Source of the DNA: an uncultured Altererythrobacter sp.
GTDB lineage: Bacteria; Pseudomonadota; Alphaproteobacteria; Sphingomonadales; Sphingomonadaceae
Assembly (NCBI GenBank): GCA_946885545.1
Contig: CAMPGP010000135.1
Span: 1-6,155 of the forward strand
DNA length: 6,155 nt
Reading direction: 5' to 3'
Under the pieces are notes generated by a model. It saw only the letters and a program-made list of their open reading frames with translations, made no database searches and was not told the DNA's origin. How positions within the stretch are numbered: the stretch's first letter is position 1; every line of letters starts with the position of its first letter. Shown here piece by piece: positions 1 through 6,155 of this stretch. A program made the position numbers and the translations under genes.

Positions 1-60
1 GGCCGGATGGACCTGATCGCGCATCGCGAAGCGGCGCGGGCGGTGCCGCTGGCGGCATGA
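1..60 (+). CDS. C-terminal end of an upstream gene (possibly XrtA-associated polysaccharide deacetylase)
   Basis: The frame is open from the first base and ends at a TGA at 58-60. It gives 19 residues ending in ...REAARAVPLAA. The stop overlaps the ATG of the next gene (ATGA), which is the usual sign of translational coupling and argues that this is a real gene end, not a chance frame. The visible part is too short to show any domain. In XrtA/PEP-CTERM loci the gene before the FemAB-like protein is often the XrtA-system polysaccharide deacetylase (TIGR03006 type), so that identity is suggested from gene order only. It could be any other member of the cluster. Confidence 0.6.
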   Translation, partial: GRMDLIAHREAARAVPLAA

Positions 61-1115
61 ACGCGCCCTTCGCCCCGGCCGCGCCGGCGGTCTCGCTGGC
101 CTGCTTGCGCGATCCGGGCGAGGTGGCGCGGATCGAAGGCTTCGTCGCAGAGCACGGCGGCACGCTGTTCCACCGCCCGGCCTGGCTGGCCGCGGTCGAG
201 CGGGGCACGGGCCAGCGCGCGCTCGGGCTGGTCGCGGAGCGGCATGGCGGATTGGTCGGCTGGTTGCCGCTGAGCGAGGTGCATTCGCCGATCTTCGGCC
301 GCGCGCTGGTATCGAGCGGGTTCGCGGTCGGCGGCGGAATTCTTGCGGAGGACGAACGCGCGCGAGCCGCGCTGGCGCGGGCGGCAGAAGAGTGCGCCGT
401 GCGCCTCTCGTGCCCGACGGTGGAACTGCGCGGCGGAGCCTTGCCGCAGGGGTGGGACGTGCGCGACGACGCGCATCTGGGCTTCGTCGCCGATCTGGCG
501 GCGGACGACGAGACGCAGCTGCTCGCGGTGCCGCGCAAACAGCGCGCCGAAGTGCGCAAGAGCCTCGACGGCGAACTCGAAGTCCGCACCGGGCGCGGGG
601 AAGCGGATCGGGCGATGCATTATGCGGTCTATGCCGAAAACGTGCGCAACCTGGGCACGCCAGTGTTTCCGCGCAGCCTGTTCGACGCCGCGCTCGACGC
701 GCTCGAGGGCGATATCCTGACCGTCATGCATCGCGGCGAGCCGTTCGCGAGCGTGCTTTCGTTCTATCACGACGGGGCGGTGCTGCCCTATTGGGGCGGG
801 GGAAACTTCGCCGCGCGCGCCCTGCGCGCCAACGAGCGGATGTATTTCGAACTGATGCTCCACGCCCGGCGGCGCGGCTGCACGAGGTTCGATTTCGGGC
901 GTTCGAAAGCGGGCAGCGGGCCCGCGGCCTACAAGAAGAACTGGGGTTTCGAGCTGCAGCCGCTGGCTTATGCGAGCTGGACCGCGCCGGGCGCGGTGAA
1001 ACGCGATGTCGATCCCAACAGCGAAGCCTATTCGGCGCGCATCGCGCTGTGGAAGCGGCTGCCGCTCGCAGTCGCCAATCGCCTGGGGCCCGCCATCGCA
1101 CGCGGGCTGGGCTGA
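57..1115 (+). CDS. FemAB family XrtA/PEP-CTERM system-associated protein (GNAT-fold acyl/aminoacyltransferase)
   Basis: A 352-residue, apparently soluble protein with no signal peptide. It resembles the FemAB-like proteins of exosortase loci (TIGR03019 type), which contain an Acetyltransf_6/FemAB GNAT-like domain. Visible marks are a basic segment VPRKQRAEVRKSL (about 158-170), the NLGTPVFPRSLF stretch (198-209), a probable beta-strand region PYWGGG (244-249), and the strongly conserved FDFGRSKAGSGPAAYKKNWG (278-297) near the C-terminus. Classical FemA/B proteins add amino acids to peptidoglycan bridges. In XrtA loci the substrate is unproven, and transfer to an exopolysaccharide or envelope precursor is inferred. 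The length fits the family and nothing looks truncated. The start at 57 is chosen because it overlaps the previous stop; the Ala/Pro-rich first 12 residues make a slightly later true start possible, but none is better supported. The stop overlaps the next ATG (TGATG), placing it in the same operon. Confidence 0.88.
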   Translation: MNAPFAPAAPAVSLACLRDPGEVARIEGFVAEHGGTLFHRPAWLAAVERGTGQRALGLVAERHGGLVGWLPLSEVHSPIFGRALVSSGFAVGGGILAEDERARAALARAAEECAVRLSCPTVELRGGALPQGWDVRDDAHLGFVADLAADDETQLLAVPRKQRAEVRKSLDGELEVRTGRGEADRAMHYAVYAENVRNLGTPVFPRSLFDAALDALEGDILTVMHRGEPFASVLSFYHDGAVLPYWGGGNFAARALRANERMYFELMLHARRRGCTRFDFGRSKAGSGPAAYKKNWGFELQPLAYASWTAPGAVKRDVDPNSEAYSARIALWKRLPLAVANRLGPAIARGLG

Positions 1116-2344
1116 TGGCGGGCGACATCCTGTTCCTCGCGCACCGCGCGCCGTTCCCGCCTGACCGGGGTGACAAGATCCGCTCGCACCATCTGCTCAA
1201 GGCACTGGCGAAGATCGCGCCGGTTCACGTCGGCTGCCTCGGCGAGACCGACGGCGACCTAGCGCAGGATCGCGAACTCGCGGCACTGGGGGCGAGCTAC
1301 TTTCTCGCGCGGCGCAGCAAGGCGCTGCCGGTTGCGGGGATCGAGGCGCTGGCGCGCGGATTGCCGGTGAGCCTTGTCGCCTTCGACCATCCGGGCCTGC
1401 GCCGCTGGGTCGCGAACACGCTCGGCGAGCGGCGGATCGGCACTGTGTTCGTGTTCTCCGGCCAGATGGGCCAATACATTCCGGACGATTTCGCGGGTCG
1501 CGTGATCGTCGACTTGTGCGACGTCGATTCGGCCAAGTTCGAGGCCTATGGTGCGAAGGGCGGTGCTCGCGGGTGGATCGACCGGCGCGAGGCGCGCCTG
1601 CTCGCGGCCGAGGAAGAGCGACTGGCGCATCGCGCCGATGCGACGCTGCTGGTCAGCGAGGCCGAGGCCGCGCTGTTCCGCTCGCGGCTGCGCGATCCTA
1701 ACGACACCGATGTGCGAGCACTGCGCAACGGGATCGACACGGTCAGCTACGATCCACAAGCAATCGCCCCGCACCCTGCACTGGTTGGCGAAGCTGGCCC
1801 ACATATCGTGTTCACCGGCCAGATGGATTACGCGCCCAATGTCTCCGCGGTGCTGCGGACGGCGGAGCAGCTGCTGCCCGCGATCAGGCGCTGCCATCCG
1901 CAAGCGACGTTCCACGTCGTCGGCCGTGCGCCCGCGTTGCAGTTGCGCCGTCTCGACGGGCACAGCGGGGTGCGCGTGTGGGGCGAGGTGCCCGACGTGC
2001 GCCCGTTCCTCGCCGCCGCCGACCTCGTCTTCGCGCCGCTCGATATTGCGCGGGGCATTCAGAACAAGGTGCTGGAAGCGATGGCGATGGCGCGGCCCGT
2101 CGTGCTCTCGCCCGAGGCCGCGACGGGGATCGATGCGCGAGACGGCGAGCACTTCGCGATCGGGGCGGACGACGATGCGCTGGTGGAGCGGGCGCTGGCG
2201 CTGCTCGCTGATGGGCCCGCCGCACTGGCGATGGGCGCGGCTGCGCGGCGCTACGTCGTCGAGCAACAGGGTTGGGACGCGATGCTCACGCCGCTGGCCG
2301 GGCTGATCGACCCGCGCGAGAAGAGCCGCCGCGATGCCGCCTGA
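1115..2344 (+). CDS. TIGR03087 family XrtA/PEP-CTERM system glycosyltransferase (GT4-like)
   Basis: A 409-residue two-domain (GT-B) glycosyltransferase, expected to act at the cytoplasmic face of the membrane and add a sugar to the exopolysaccharide repeat unit; donor and acceptor cannot be read from sequence. The N-terminal domain opens with FLAHRAPFPPDRGDKIRSHH (7-26), a hallmark of this exosortase-linked clade. The C-terminal nucleotide-sugar domain shows RNGID (204-208), FTGQMDYAPN (233-242), VPDVRPFLAAADL (292-304) and GIQNKVLEAMAMARPVV (314-330). In the EX7E position of GT4 enzymes only the second Glu (E321) is present; R313 sits where the first would be, which I recall as normal for this clade. 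The frame is open far upstream to 392, but that part is a shadow of the FemAB gene. The ATG at 1115 is chosen because it overlaps the previous stop and yields the family N-terminus. It overlaps the exosortase gene by 11 bases. Confidence 0.9.
   Translation: MAGDILFLAHRAPFPPDRGDKIRSHHLLKALAKIAPVHVGCLGETDGDLAQDRELAALGASYFLARRSKALPVAGIEALARGLPVSLVAFDHPGLRRWVANTLGERRIGTVFVFSGQMGQYIPDDFAGRVIVDLCDVDSAKFEAYGAKGGARGWIDRREARLLAAEEERLAHRADATLLVSEAEAALFRSRLRDPNDTDVRALRNGIDTVSYDPQAIAPHPALVGEAGPHIVFTGQMDYAPNVSAVLRTAEQLLPAIRRCHPQATFHVVGRAPALQLRRLDGHSGVRVWGEVPDVRPFLAAADLVFAPLDIARGIQNKVLEAMAMARPVVLSPEAATGIDARDGEHFAIGADDDALVERALALLADGPAALAMGAAARRYVVEQQGWDAMLTPLAGLIDPREKSRRDAA
2318..2325 (+). promoter_or_regulatory. 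Ribosome binding site of the exosortase gene
   Basis: GAGAAGAG lies 8 bases before the ATG at 2334, inside the end of the glycosyltransferase gene. It is the best purine-rich Shine-Dalgarno-like stretch at any of the overlapping junctions and supports the 2334 start despite the 11-base overlap. Confidence 0.5.
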
Positions 2345-3893
2345 GGCGAGCCTGCCGCTGGCGCGCGAAAGCCTGTTCGCGCAAATCCCCGCCGCTTGGC
2401 GCGGACCGCTGGCGCGGCTTGCGCTGGCCTGGCTCGCGCTCGCGCTGCTGACCGCGCGCGACTGGCTGACCATGGCCGACAAGTGGTGGAACGTCTCGAC
2501 CTACAACCACGTGCTGTTCGTGCCGCCGATCGTCGGCTGGCTGGCGTGGAACCGCCGCCGCGAGCTCGCCGCGCTGGTTCCGGGAGCATGGTGGCCGGGG
2601 CTGGCGGTGTTGGCCGGGGCGCTGTTCCTGTGGCTGCTGGGCACGCTGGCTGGCTTCAACAGCGCGAGCCAGCTCGGCGCGGTGCTGGCGCTGCAAGCCT
2701 CGGCGATGGCGCTACTCGGCCCGCGTGCGTGCGCCGCGCTGCTGTTTCCGCTCGCCTACATGCTGTTCCTCGTGCCCTTCGGCTACGAGTTGGTGCCCGC
2801 GCTACAGATGGTGACCGCCGACATCGTCATCTGGCTCACCCATGCCAGCGGCGTTCCGGCGCAGATCGAGGGCGTGTTCATCGACACCCCGGCGGGGCTG
2901 TTCGAGGTGGCGGAGGCATGCTCGGGCGTACAGTTCCTCGTCGCCATGCTCGCGCTCGGCGTGCTGATCGCGCAGACCTGTTTCACCAGCTGGACCCGGC
3001 GCGTGGCGTTCCTCGCCTTCGCGCTCGCGCTGCCGATCCTCGCCAATGGCGTGCGCGCCTGGGGCACGATCTACATTGCGCAATCGCAGGGGATCGAGTT
3101 CGCCGCCGGGTTCGATCACATCTTCTACGGGTGGATCTTCTTCGCGCTCGTCGTCCTCGTGCTGCTCGCGGTGTCGTGGCGCTGGTTCGACCGAGAGCCG
3201 GAAGAGAGCGGGATCGATGCCGAAGCGCTGCGCCGCTCGCCGCTGCTGAACCGTCTCGAGCGCGCGGTGGCCGGTGGTTCGACCGTGCTCGCGGGTGGCC
3301 TCGCGCTCGCGGTCGCGTTCGGCCTGTGGGCGACGTTCGCCGCGCGTGCGGAAGCGCGCCTGCCGGCGCAGATCGCGCTGCCCAAAGTGTCGGGATGGCA
3401 GCAGGTGCCCTACGAACCTGCCGTCGCATGGCAGCCGCGGGCGAGCGGCGCAGTGCATCGCGTGATCGGCCGCTACCGCAATGCGGATGGCGAGGCGGTG
3501 GCCGTCTTCTACGCGCTCTATCCGGCGCAGGACGATGCGCGCGATGCCTCCGCCTATGGTGAAGGTGCGCTGGTGCCCGAGACCGCGTGGCGCTGGGTCG
3601 AACCGGGGCCGGGCTCGGCCGAGGCGGCGGGCGACGTGCTACTCGCGCACGGCCAGCTCGTCCGCGTGGCGCAGACCAGCTACCGCACGGGCGACCTGAC
3701 CACCGGCAGCGCGGCAAGGCTGAAGCTGGCGACGATGCGCGACCGGCTGCTGCTCCGCCGACGCCCGACTGCGACGCTGATCCTCTCGGTGGAGGAACGC
3801 CCGGCTGCCGAGGGCGCGGAAATCGTGGACGAATTCGCCACTGCAATCGGCGATCGCGGCGAATGGATGGACCGCATCGCAGGGCTGCGGTAG
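2334..3893 (+). CDS. xrtA: Exosortase A (XrtA) with fused EpsI-like C-terminal domain
   Basis: A 519-residue integral membrane cysteine protease/transpeptidase-like enzyme that processes the C-terminal PEP-CTERM sorting signal of exported proteins. About eight hydrophobic segments lie at roughly 25-41, 59-72, 87-106, 112-128, 132-152, 197-213, 224-240 and 263-284. The exosortase catalytic residues are in place: Cys196 in EACSG, Arg241 in LANGVRAWG and His262 in FDHIFYGW. An early NHVLFVPP motif (59-66) is also typical. A ninth hydrophobic segment (about 317-335) leads into a roughly 180-residue soluble region with GWQQV (354-358), YRNADGEAVAVFYALY (381-396) and SYRTGD (449-454), matching the EpsI domain (TIGR02914 type), a separate protein in some genomes. 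The fusion and the length are usual for XrtA. The domain presumably faces the periplasm. The gene overlaps the glycosyltransferase by 11 bases and is followed 9 bases later by the amidotransferase. No substrate protein is encoded in the window. Confidence 0.95.
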   Translation: MPPEASLPLARESLFAQIPAAWRGPLARLALAWLALALLTARDWLTMADKWWNVSTYNHVLFVPPIVGWLAWNRRRELAALVPGAWWPGLAVLAGALFLWLLGTLAGFNSASQLGAVLALQASAMALLGPRACAALLFPLAYMLFLVPFGYELVPALQMVTADIVIWLTHASGVPAQIEGVFIDTPAGLFEVAEACSGVQFLVAMLALGVLIAQTCFTSWTRRVAFLAFALALPILANGVRAWGTIYIAQSQGIEFAAGFDHIFYGWIFFALVVLVLLAVSWRWFDREPEESGIDAEALRRSPLLNRLERAVAGGSTVLAGGLALAVAFGLWATFAARAEARLPAQIALPKVSGWQQVPYEPAVAWQPRASGAVHRVIGRYRNADGEAVAVFYALYPAQDDARDASAYGEGALVPETAWRWVEPGPGSAEAAGDVLLAHGQLVRVAQTSYRTGDLTTGSAARLKLATMRDRLLLRRRPTATLILSVEERPAAEGAEIVDEFATAIGDRGEWMDRIAGLR

Positions 3894-3902
3894 CACGCTG
3901 TT

Positions 3903-5801
3903 ATGTGCGGCATTGCCGGGATCTTTCACTGCGGCACTCCCAAGCCGGTCGATCCCGAGCGTGTGGCGCGCATGGCAGATGCGCTTGCGCATCGCGGGCC
4001 CGATGGCTCGGGCGTGTGGACCGGGCCCGGCGTCGGCCTCGGCCATCGCAGGCTCTCGATCATCGACATTGCCGGATCGCCGCAGCCGATGCATTCGGCC
4101 GACGGCCGCGCGACGATCGTGTTCAACGGCGAGATCTACAACTTCAAGGAACTGCGCCGCGAACTCGAGGTCGGGGGCGCGCAATTCAGGACCGATGGCG
4201 ACACCGAGGTGATCCTCGCGGCGTGGCAGCGCTGGGGGGTCGAGTGCCTGCAGCGGCTCCACGGCATGTTCGCCTTCGCGCTCTACGATGCCCAGCGAAA
4301 GGTGCTGTTCCTCGCGCGCGACCGGCTCGGTGTGAAGCCGCTGTTCACGGCCTACCTGAGCGACGGCAGTCTCGCCTTCGCTTCCGAATTGAAGGGCCTG
4401 CTGGCCCACCCGCTGCTGCGGCGGGAGGCCGATCCTCTGGCGATCGAGGATTATCTCGCCTGGGGCTACGTCCCCGATCATCGCTCGTTTCTCAAGGGGG
4501 TCGAGAAGCTCGCCGCTGGGCATTATCGGCTCCTGCGTCACGAGGCCGCGCCGCCGCCGGCGGTGCAGTGGTGGGATGTCGATTTCTCCCGGCGCCGCAG
4601 CGGGTCCAGCGCCGACCTTTCGGCGGAACTGCTGCACCATCTGCGCGAGGCGGTGCATTCCCGGATGGTGGCCGACGTGCCGCTCGGCGCTTTCCTTTCG
4701 GGAGGCGTCGACTCTTCGTCGGTCGTCGCGCTGATGGCGGAGACGAGCCGCGATCCGGTGAGGACCTGCTCTATCGGGTTCGACGTCCCCGACCTCGACG
4801 AAAGCGCCCATGCCGAGCGGGTCGCCCGGCTGTTCGCGACCGATCACCATGCGCGGACCGTCGATCCCGACGACTTTTCCGCGGTCGACCGGATCGCGCA
4901 GATGTTCGACGAACCTTTCGCCGACGCTTCCGCACTGCCGACCTGGCGCGTGTGCCAGCTCGCGCGCGAAAACGTGACCGTCGCGCTATCCGGCGACGGG
5001 GCGGACGAAGCCTTCGCCGGATACCGCCGACATGTTTTCCATGCGCGCGAGGAACAGGCGCGTGCCGTGTTGCCCGCAGCGCTGCGCCGGTCCGTCTTCG
5101 GCGGCCTCGGCGCGATCTGGCCCAAGGCCGACTGGGCACCGCGTCCGCTGCGCGCCAAATCGACGTTCCTCTCGCTCGCAGAAGACGGCGCAGAGGGCTA
5201 TGCGCGCGCAGTTGGGGTCACGCCTCCGGAACTGCGAGCCATGCTCTACACCGACCGCTTCCGGCGCGAGATCGACGGGTACCGAGCCGAGGATGCTTTC
5301 GCGAAAACGATGCGCGAGGCGCCAGCCCGCAGCGGGCTCGACCGGGCGCAATATGCCGATCTCAAGTTCTGGCTCCCCGGCGATATCCTGACCAAGGTCG
5401 ACCGCACGAGCATGGATGTCAGCCTCGAAGCGCGCGAACCGCTGCTCGATCACCGGCTGATCGAGTTCGCCGCCCGGCTCCCGCACCGCGAGCGGATCAG
5501 GGGGCGGCAAGGCAAGTGGCTGCTCAAGCAGACGATGCGCCGGTATTTGCCCGAAGACGTACTGTTTCGCCCCAAGCAGGGCTTCGTCACCCCGATCGCG
5601 CAATGGCTTCGCGGGCCGCTGGCGGGCGAAGCGCGGGCGATCGCGGGCGGGGCCCGCCTCGCCCGCACCGGGTGGTTCGACGAAGCACGGCTCGGCCGTA
5701 TGGCCGAGGCGCACATCGCCGGGCGTGCCGACAATTCCCGGCTGCTGTGGCAACTCATCATGCTCGACAGATCGCTGGATCGATTGGGCATCACGAGTTG
5801 A
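3903..5801 (+). CDS. XrtA/PEP-CTERM system amidotransferase (asparagine synthase-like)
   Basis: A 632-residue cytoplasmic enzyme with the two domains of glutamine-hydrolysing asparagine synthetase. The N-terminal class II glutaminase domain (about 2-200) begins MCGIAG with catalytic Cys2, exposed once Met1 is removed, which fixes the start at 3903. It continues with AHRGPDG (29-35), HRRLSIID (48-55), FNGEIYNF (74-81) and TDGDTEV (97-103). The synthetase domain (about 240-560) has the pyrophosphate loop SGGVDSSS (266-273), the LSGDGADEAFAGY motif (362-374) and KVDRTSMD (498-505). All expected catalytic motifs are intact. The family (TIGR03108 type) is found in exosortase-linked exopolysaccharide clusters, where it probably amidates a sugar carboxyl group or a polysaccharide precursor; free asparagine synthesis cannot be excluded. 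It begins only 9 bases after the exosortase stop, with no clear Shine-Dalgarno sequence, so translation may depend on reinitiation after the upstream gene. Confidence 0.93.
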   Translation: MCGIAGIFHCGTPKPVDPERVARMADALAHRGPDGSGVWTGPGVGLGHRRLSIIDIAGSPQPMHSADGRATIVFNGEIYNFKELRRELEVGGAQFRTDGDTEVILAAWQRWGVECLQRLHGMFAFALYDAQRKVLFLARDRLGVKPLFTAYLSDGSLAFASELKGLLAHPLLRREADPLAIEDYLAWGYVPDHRSFLKGVEKLAAGHYRLLRHEAAPPPAVQWWDVDFSRRRSGSSADLSAELLHHLREAVHSRMVADVPLGAFLSGGVDSSSVVALMAETSRDPVRTCSIGFDVPDLDESAHAERVARLFATDHHARTVDPDDFSAVDRIAQMFDEPFADASALPTWRVCQLARENVTVALSGDGADEAFAGYRRHVFHAREEQARAVLPAALRRSVFGGLGAIWPKADWAPRPLRAKSTFLSLAEDGAEGYARAVGVTPPELRAMLYTDRFRREIDGYRAEDAFAKTMREAPARSGLDRAQYADLKFWLPGDILTKVDRTSMDVSLEAREPLLDHRLIEFAARLPHRERIRGRQGKWLLKQTMRRYLPEDVLFRPKQGFVTPIAQWLRGPLAGEARAIAGGARLARTGWFDEARLGRMAEAHIAGRADNSRLLWQLIMLDRSLDRLGITS

Positions 5802-5830
5802 GGGCCGCCCGGCCGAGGATGCCCCACATC

Positions 5831-5868
5831 GGGACGCGGAGCCCGCAGCGCCCGTTAATTATTTGTTT
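5831..5868 (+). terminator. Possible intrinsic terminator of the XrtA operon
   Basis: An imperfect hairpin can be drawn: GCGG (5836-5839) pairs with CCGC (5843-5846) around a 3-base loop. It is extended by C5835:G5848 and GGG (5831-5833) with CCC (5851-5853) across small bulges. A T-rich run (TTAATTATTTGTTT, 5855-5868) follows at once. A shorter GGCC-GCCC-GGCC hairpin lies at 5803-5814 without a T run. The position just after the last operon gene fits, but the stem is interrupted and the T run is broken by A and G. Confidence 0.3.
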
Positions 5869-5894
5869 GCCATAAGACTCGCTTCCACTACCCT
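5867..5894 (+). promoter_or_regulatory. Weak candidate promoter of the downstream gene
   Basis: TTGCCA (5867-5872) could serve as a -35 box and TACCCT (5889-5894) as a -10 box, 16 bases apart, with the gene start 47 bases further on. The -35 is close to TTGACA but the -10 matches only at the T, A and final T positions. The main support is location: this is the only AT-rich intergenic patch in the window and it lies between the operon end and a new gene. The region 5802-5941 otherwise shows no small gene. Confidence 0.25.
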
Positions 5895-5929
5895 TGCCGT
5901 CGTTCGGGGAGTGATGCCGCCTAACGAGC

Positions 5930-5935
5930 GGGGGG
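5930..5935 (+). promoter_or_regulatory. Ribosome binding site-like G run before the last gene
   Basis: A run of six G in a GAGCGGGGGGAT context ends 6 bases before the ATG at 5942. It is not a canonical AGGAGG, but its spacing is right. The nearby GTG at 5911 and ATG at 5914 are in another frame that stops at 5982. Confidence 0.35.
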
Positions 5936-5941
5936 ATCCAG

Positions 5942-6155
5942 ATGGATCGGTTGACTGCAGGGTTGGACAGGGGCGGAGTTGACGCAGCTTCGGACCCGAG
6001 CGCCATTCCGCTTGGCGATGGCGACGAGGCCCTCGTCGCGGAGAGCCGGCGGCATGCCGCAATTCCCGAAGGCCTGTTCCAGCTGCGCGAACTCGACGTG
6101 ATGTATGACGGCGACACGCAGACGCTCTGGACCTATATGAACCCGCAGGGGCGGC
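5942..6155 (+). CDS. Partial crotonase-like protein, possibly an RpfF-type DSF synthase (N-terminus only)
   Basis: The frame is open from the ATG at 5942 to the end of the window, giving 71 residues. The first 45 or so are a polar, Asp/Ala/Gly-rich leader with no signal peptide or membrane segment. From about residue 46 the sequence FQLRELDVMYDGDTQTLW, then TYMNPQGR, looks like the first beta strands of RpfF-family enoyl-CoA hydratase/isomerases, which begin with a tyrosine- or acid-containing strand, a short turn and a W-x-x-M strand before an Arg-Pro-x-Phe segment. Those enzymes dehydrate and release acyl-ACP to make cis-2-unsaturated fatty acid signals (DSF). The catalytic Glu residues and oxyanion hole lie beyond the window, so this call rests on remembered similarity over about 25 residues. 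A different crotonase-fold enzyme is the main alternative. The gene lies 140 bases after the amidotransferase and probably has its own promoter. Confidence 0.55.
   Translation, partial: MDRLTAGLDRGGVDAASDPSAIPLGDGDEALVAESRRHAAIPEGLFQLRELDVMYDGDTQTLWTYMNPQGR

Noticed and set aside
708..722. Fifteen-base identity with 5379-5393 (GGCGATATCCTGACC)
   Set aside because: Both copies are in frame and encode GDILT within conserved parts of unrelated proteins; it reflects shared codon preference, not a repeat element.
392..1114. Upstream 241-residue extension of the glycosyltransferase frame
   Set aside because: It lies wholly inside the FemAB gene in another frame, is arginine/alanine-rich and low in complexity, and the family N-terminus starts exactly at the ATG at 1115.
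1259..2482. Long minus-strand open frame (407 codons) opposite the glycosyltransferase
   Set aside because: Antisense frames stay open by chance in such GC-rich coding DNA; the composition is Arg/His/Gln-heavy with no recognisable domain, and the plus-strand gene is clearly real.
3639..4850. Minus-strand open frame (403 codons) opposite the exosortase/amidotransferase junction
   Set aside because: Antisense shadow with no recognisable domain or start context.
5855..5869. Possible CtrA-type site (TTAA-N7-TTAA) in the AT-rich patch
   Set aside because: The first half is TTAA but the second half is TTTG, matching only two of four bases; not enough to call.
3587..5875. Very long plus-strand open frame (762 codons) over the exosortase end and the amidotransferase
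   Set aside because: It is a frame-shifted shadow of the amidotransferase gene: extremely arginine-rich, no motifs, and it crosses two well-supported genes.
5725..5982. Small open frame of 85 codons crossing the intergenic region
   Set aside because: It begins inside the amidotransferase gene in another frame, and its stop lies inside the crotonase-like gene; no motif or ribosome site.

Overview
The window is a very GC-rich stretch whose reading frames strongly favour G/C in the third codon position. It carries a compact cluster of genes typical of the XrtA (exosortase A)/PEP-CTERM exopolysaccharide loci of Gram-negative bacteria. The protein sequences and gene order look most like Sphingomonadales (Alphaproteobacteria, Sphingomonadaceae/Erythrobacteraceae); that placement is inferred from family resemblance, not from a database search.

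Layout, all on the + strand: the last codons of an upstream gene (1-60, perhaps the XrtA-associated polysaccharide deacetylase); a FemAB/GNAT-like XrtA-associated protein (57-1115); a GT4-type glycosyltransferase of the TIGR03087 kind (1115-2344); exosortase A fused to an EpsI-like C-terminal domain (2334-3893); and an asparagine-synthase-like XrtA-associated amidotransferase (3903-5801). The first four junctions overlap or nearly abut (ATGA, TGATG, 11-base overlap, 9-base gap), so these genes are almost certainly one operon with translational coupling. A 140-base intergenic region follows (5802-5941). It holds the only clearly AT-rich patch of the window, an imperfect hairpin followed by a T-rich run (possible terminator) and a weak promoter-like sequence. 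The last gene starts at 5942 and runs off the end. Its 71 visible residues resemble the beginning of RpfF-type crotonase-fold enzymes (DSF quorum-signal synthases).

How the genes work together (known roles of the families plus inference): the glycosyltransferase and the amidotransferase would build or modify a surface polysaccharide. The FemAB-like protein would transfer an acyl or aminoacyl group to an envelope or polysaccharide substrate. The membrane exosortase would cut PEP-CTERM tails from exported proteins and pass them to the cell surface, with EpsI as an accessory domain. No PEP-CTERM substrate protein is encoded in the window. No mobile element, CRISPR array, tRNA or rRNA was seen. 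The core is a recognisable, previously described type of locus; the least ordinary point is the possible DSF-synthase-like gene directly downstream.
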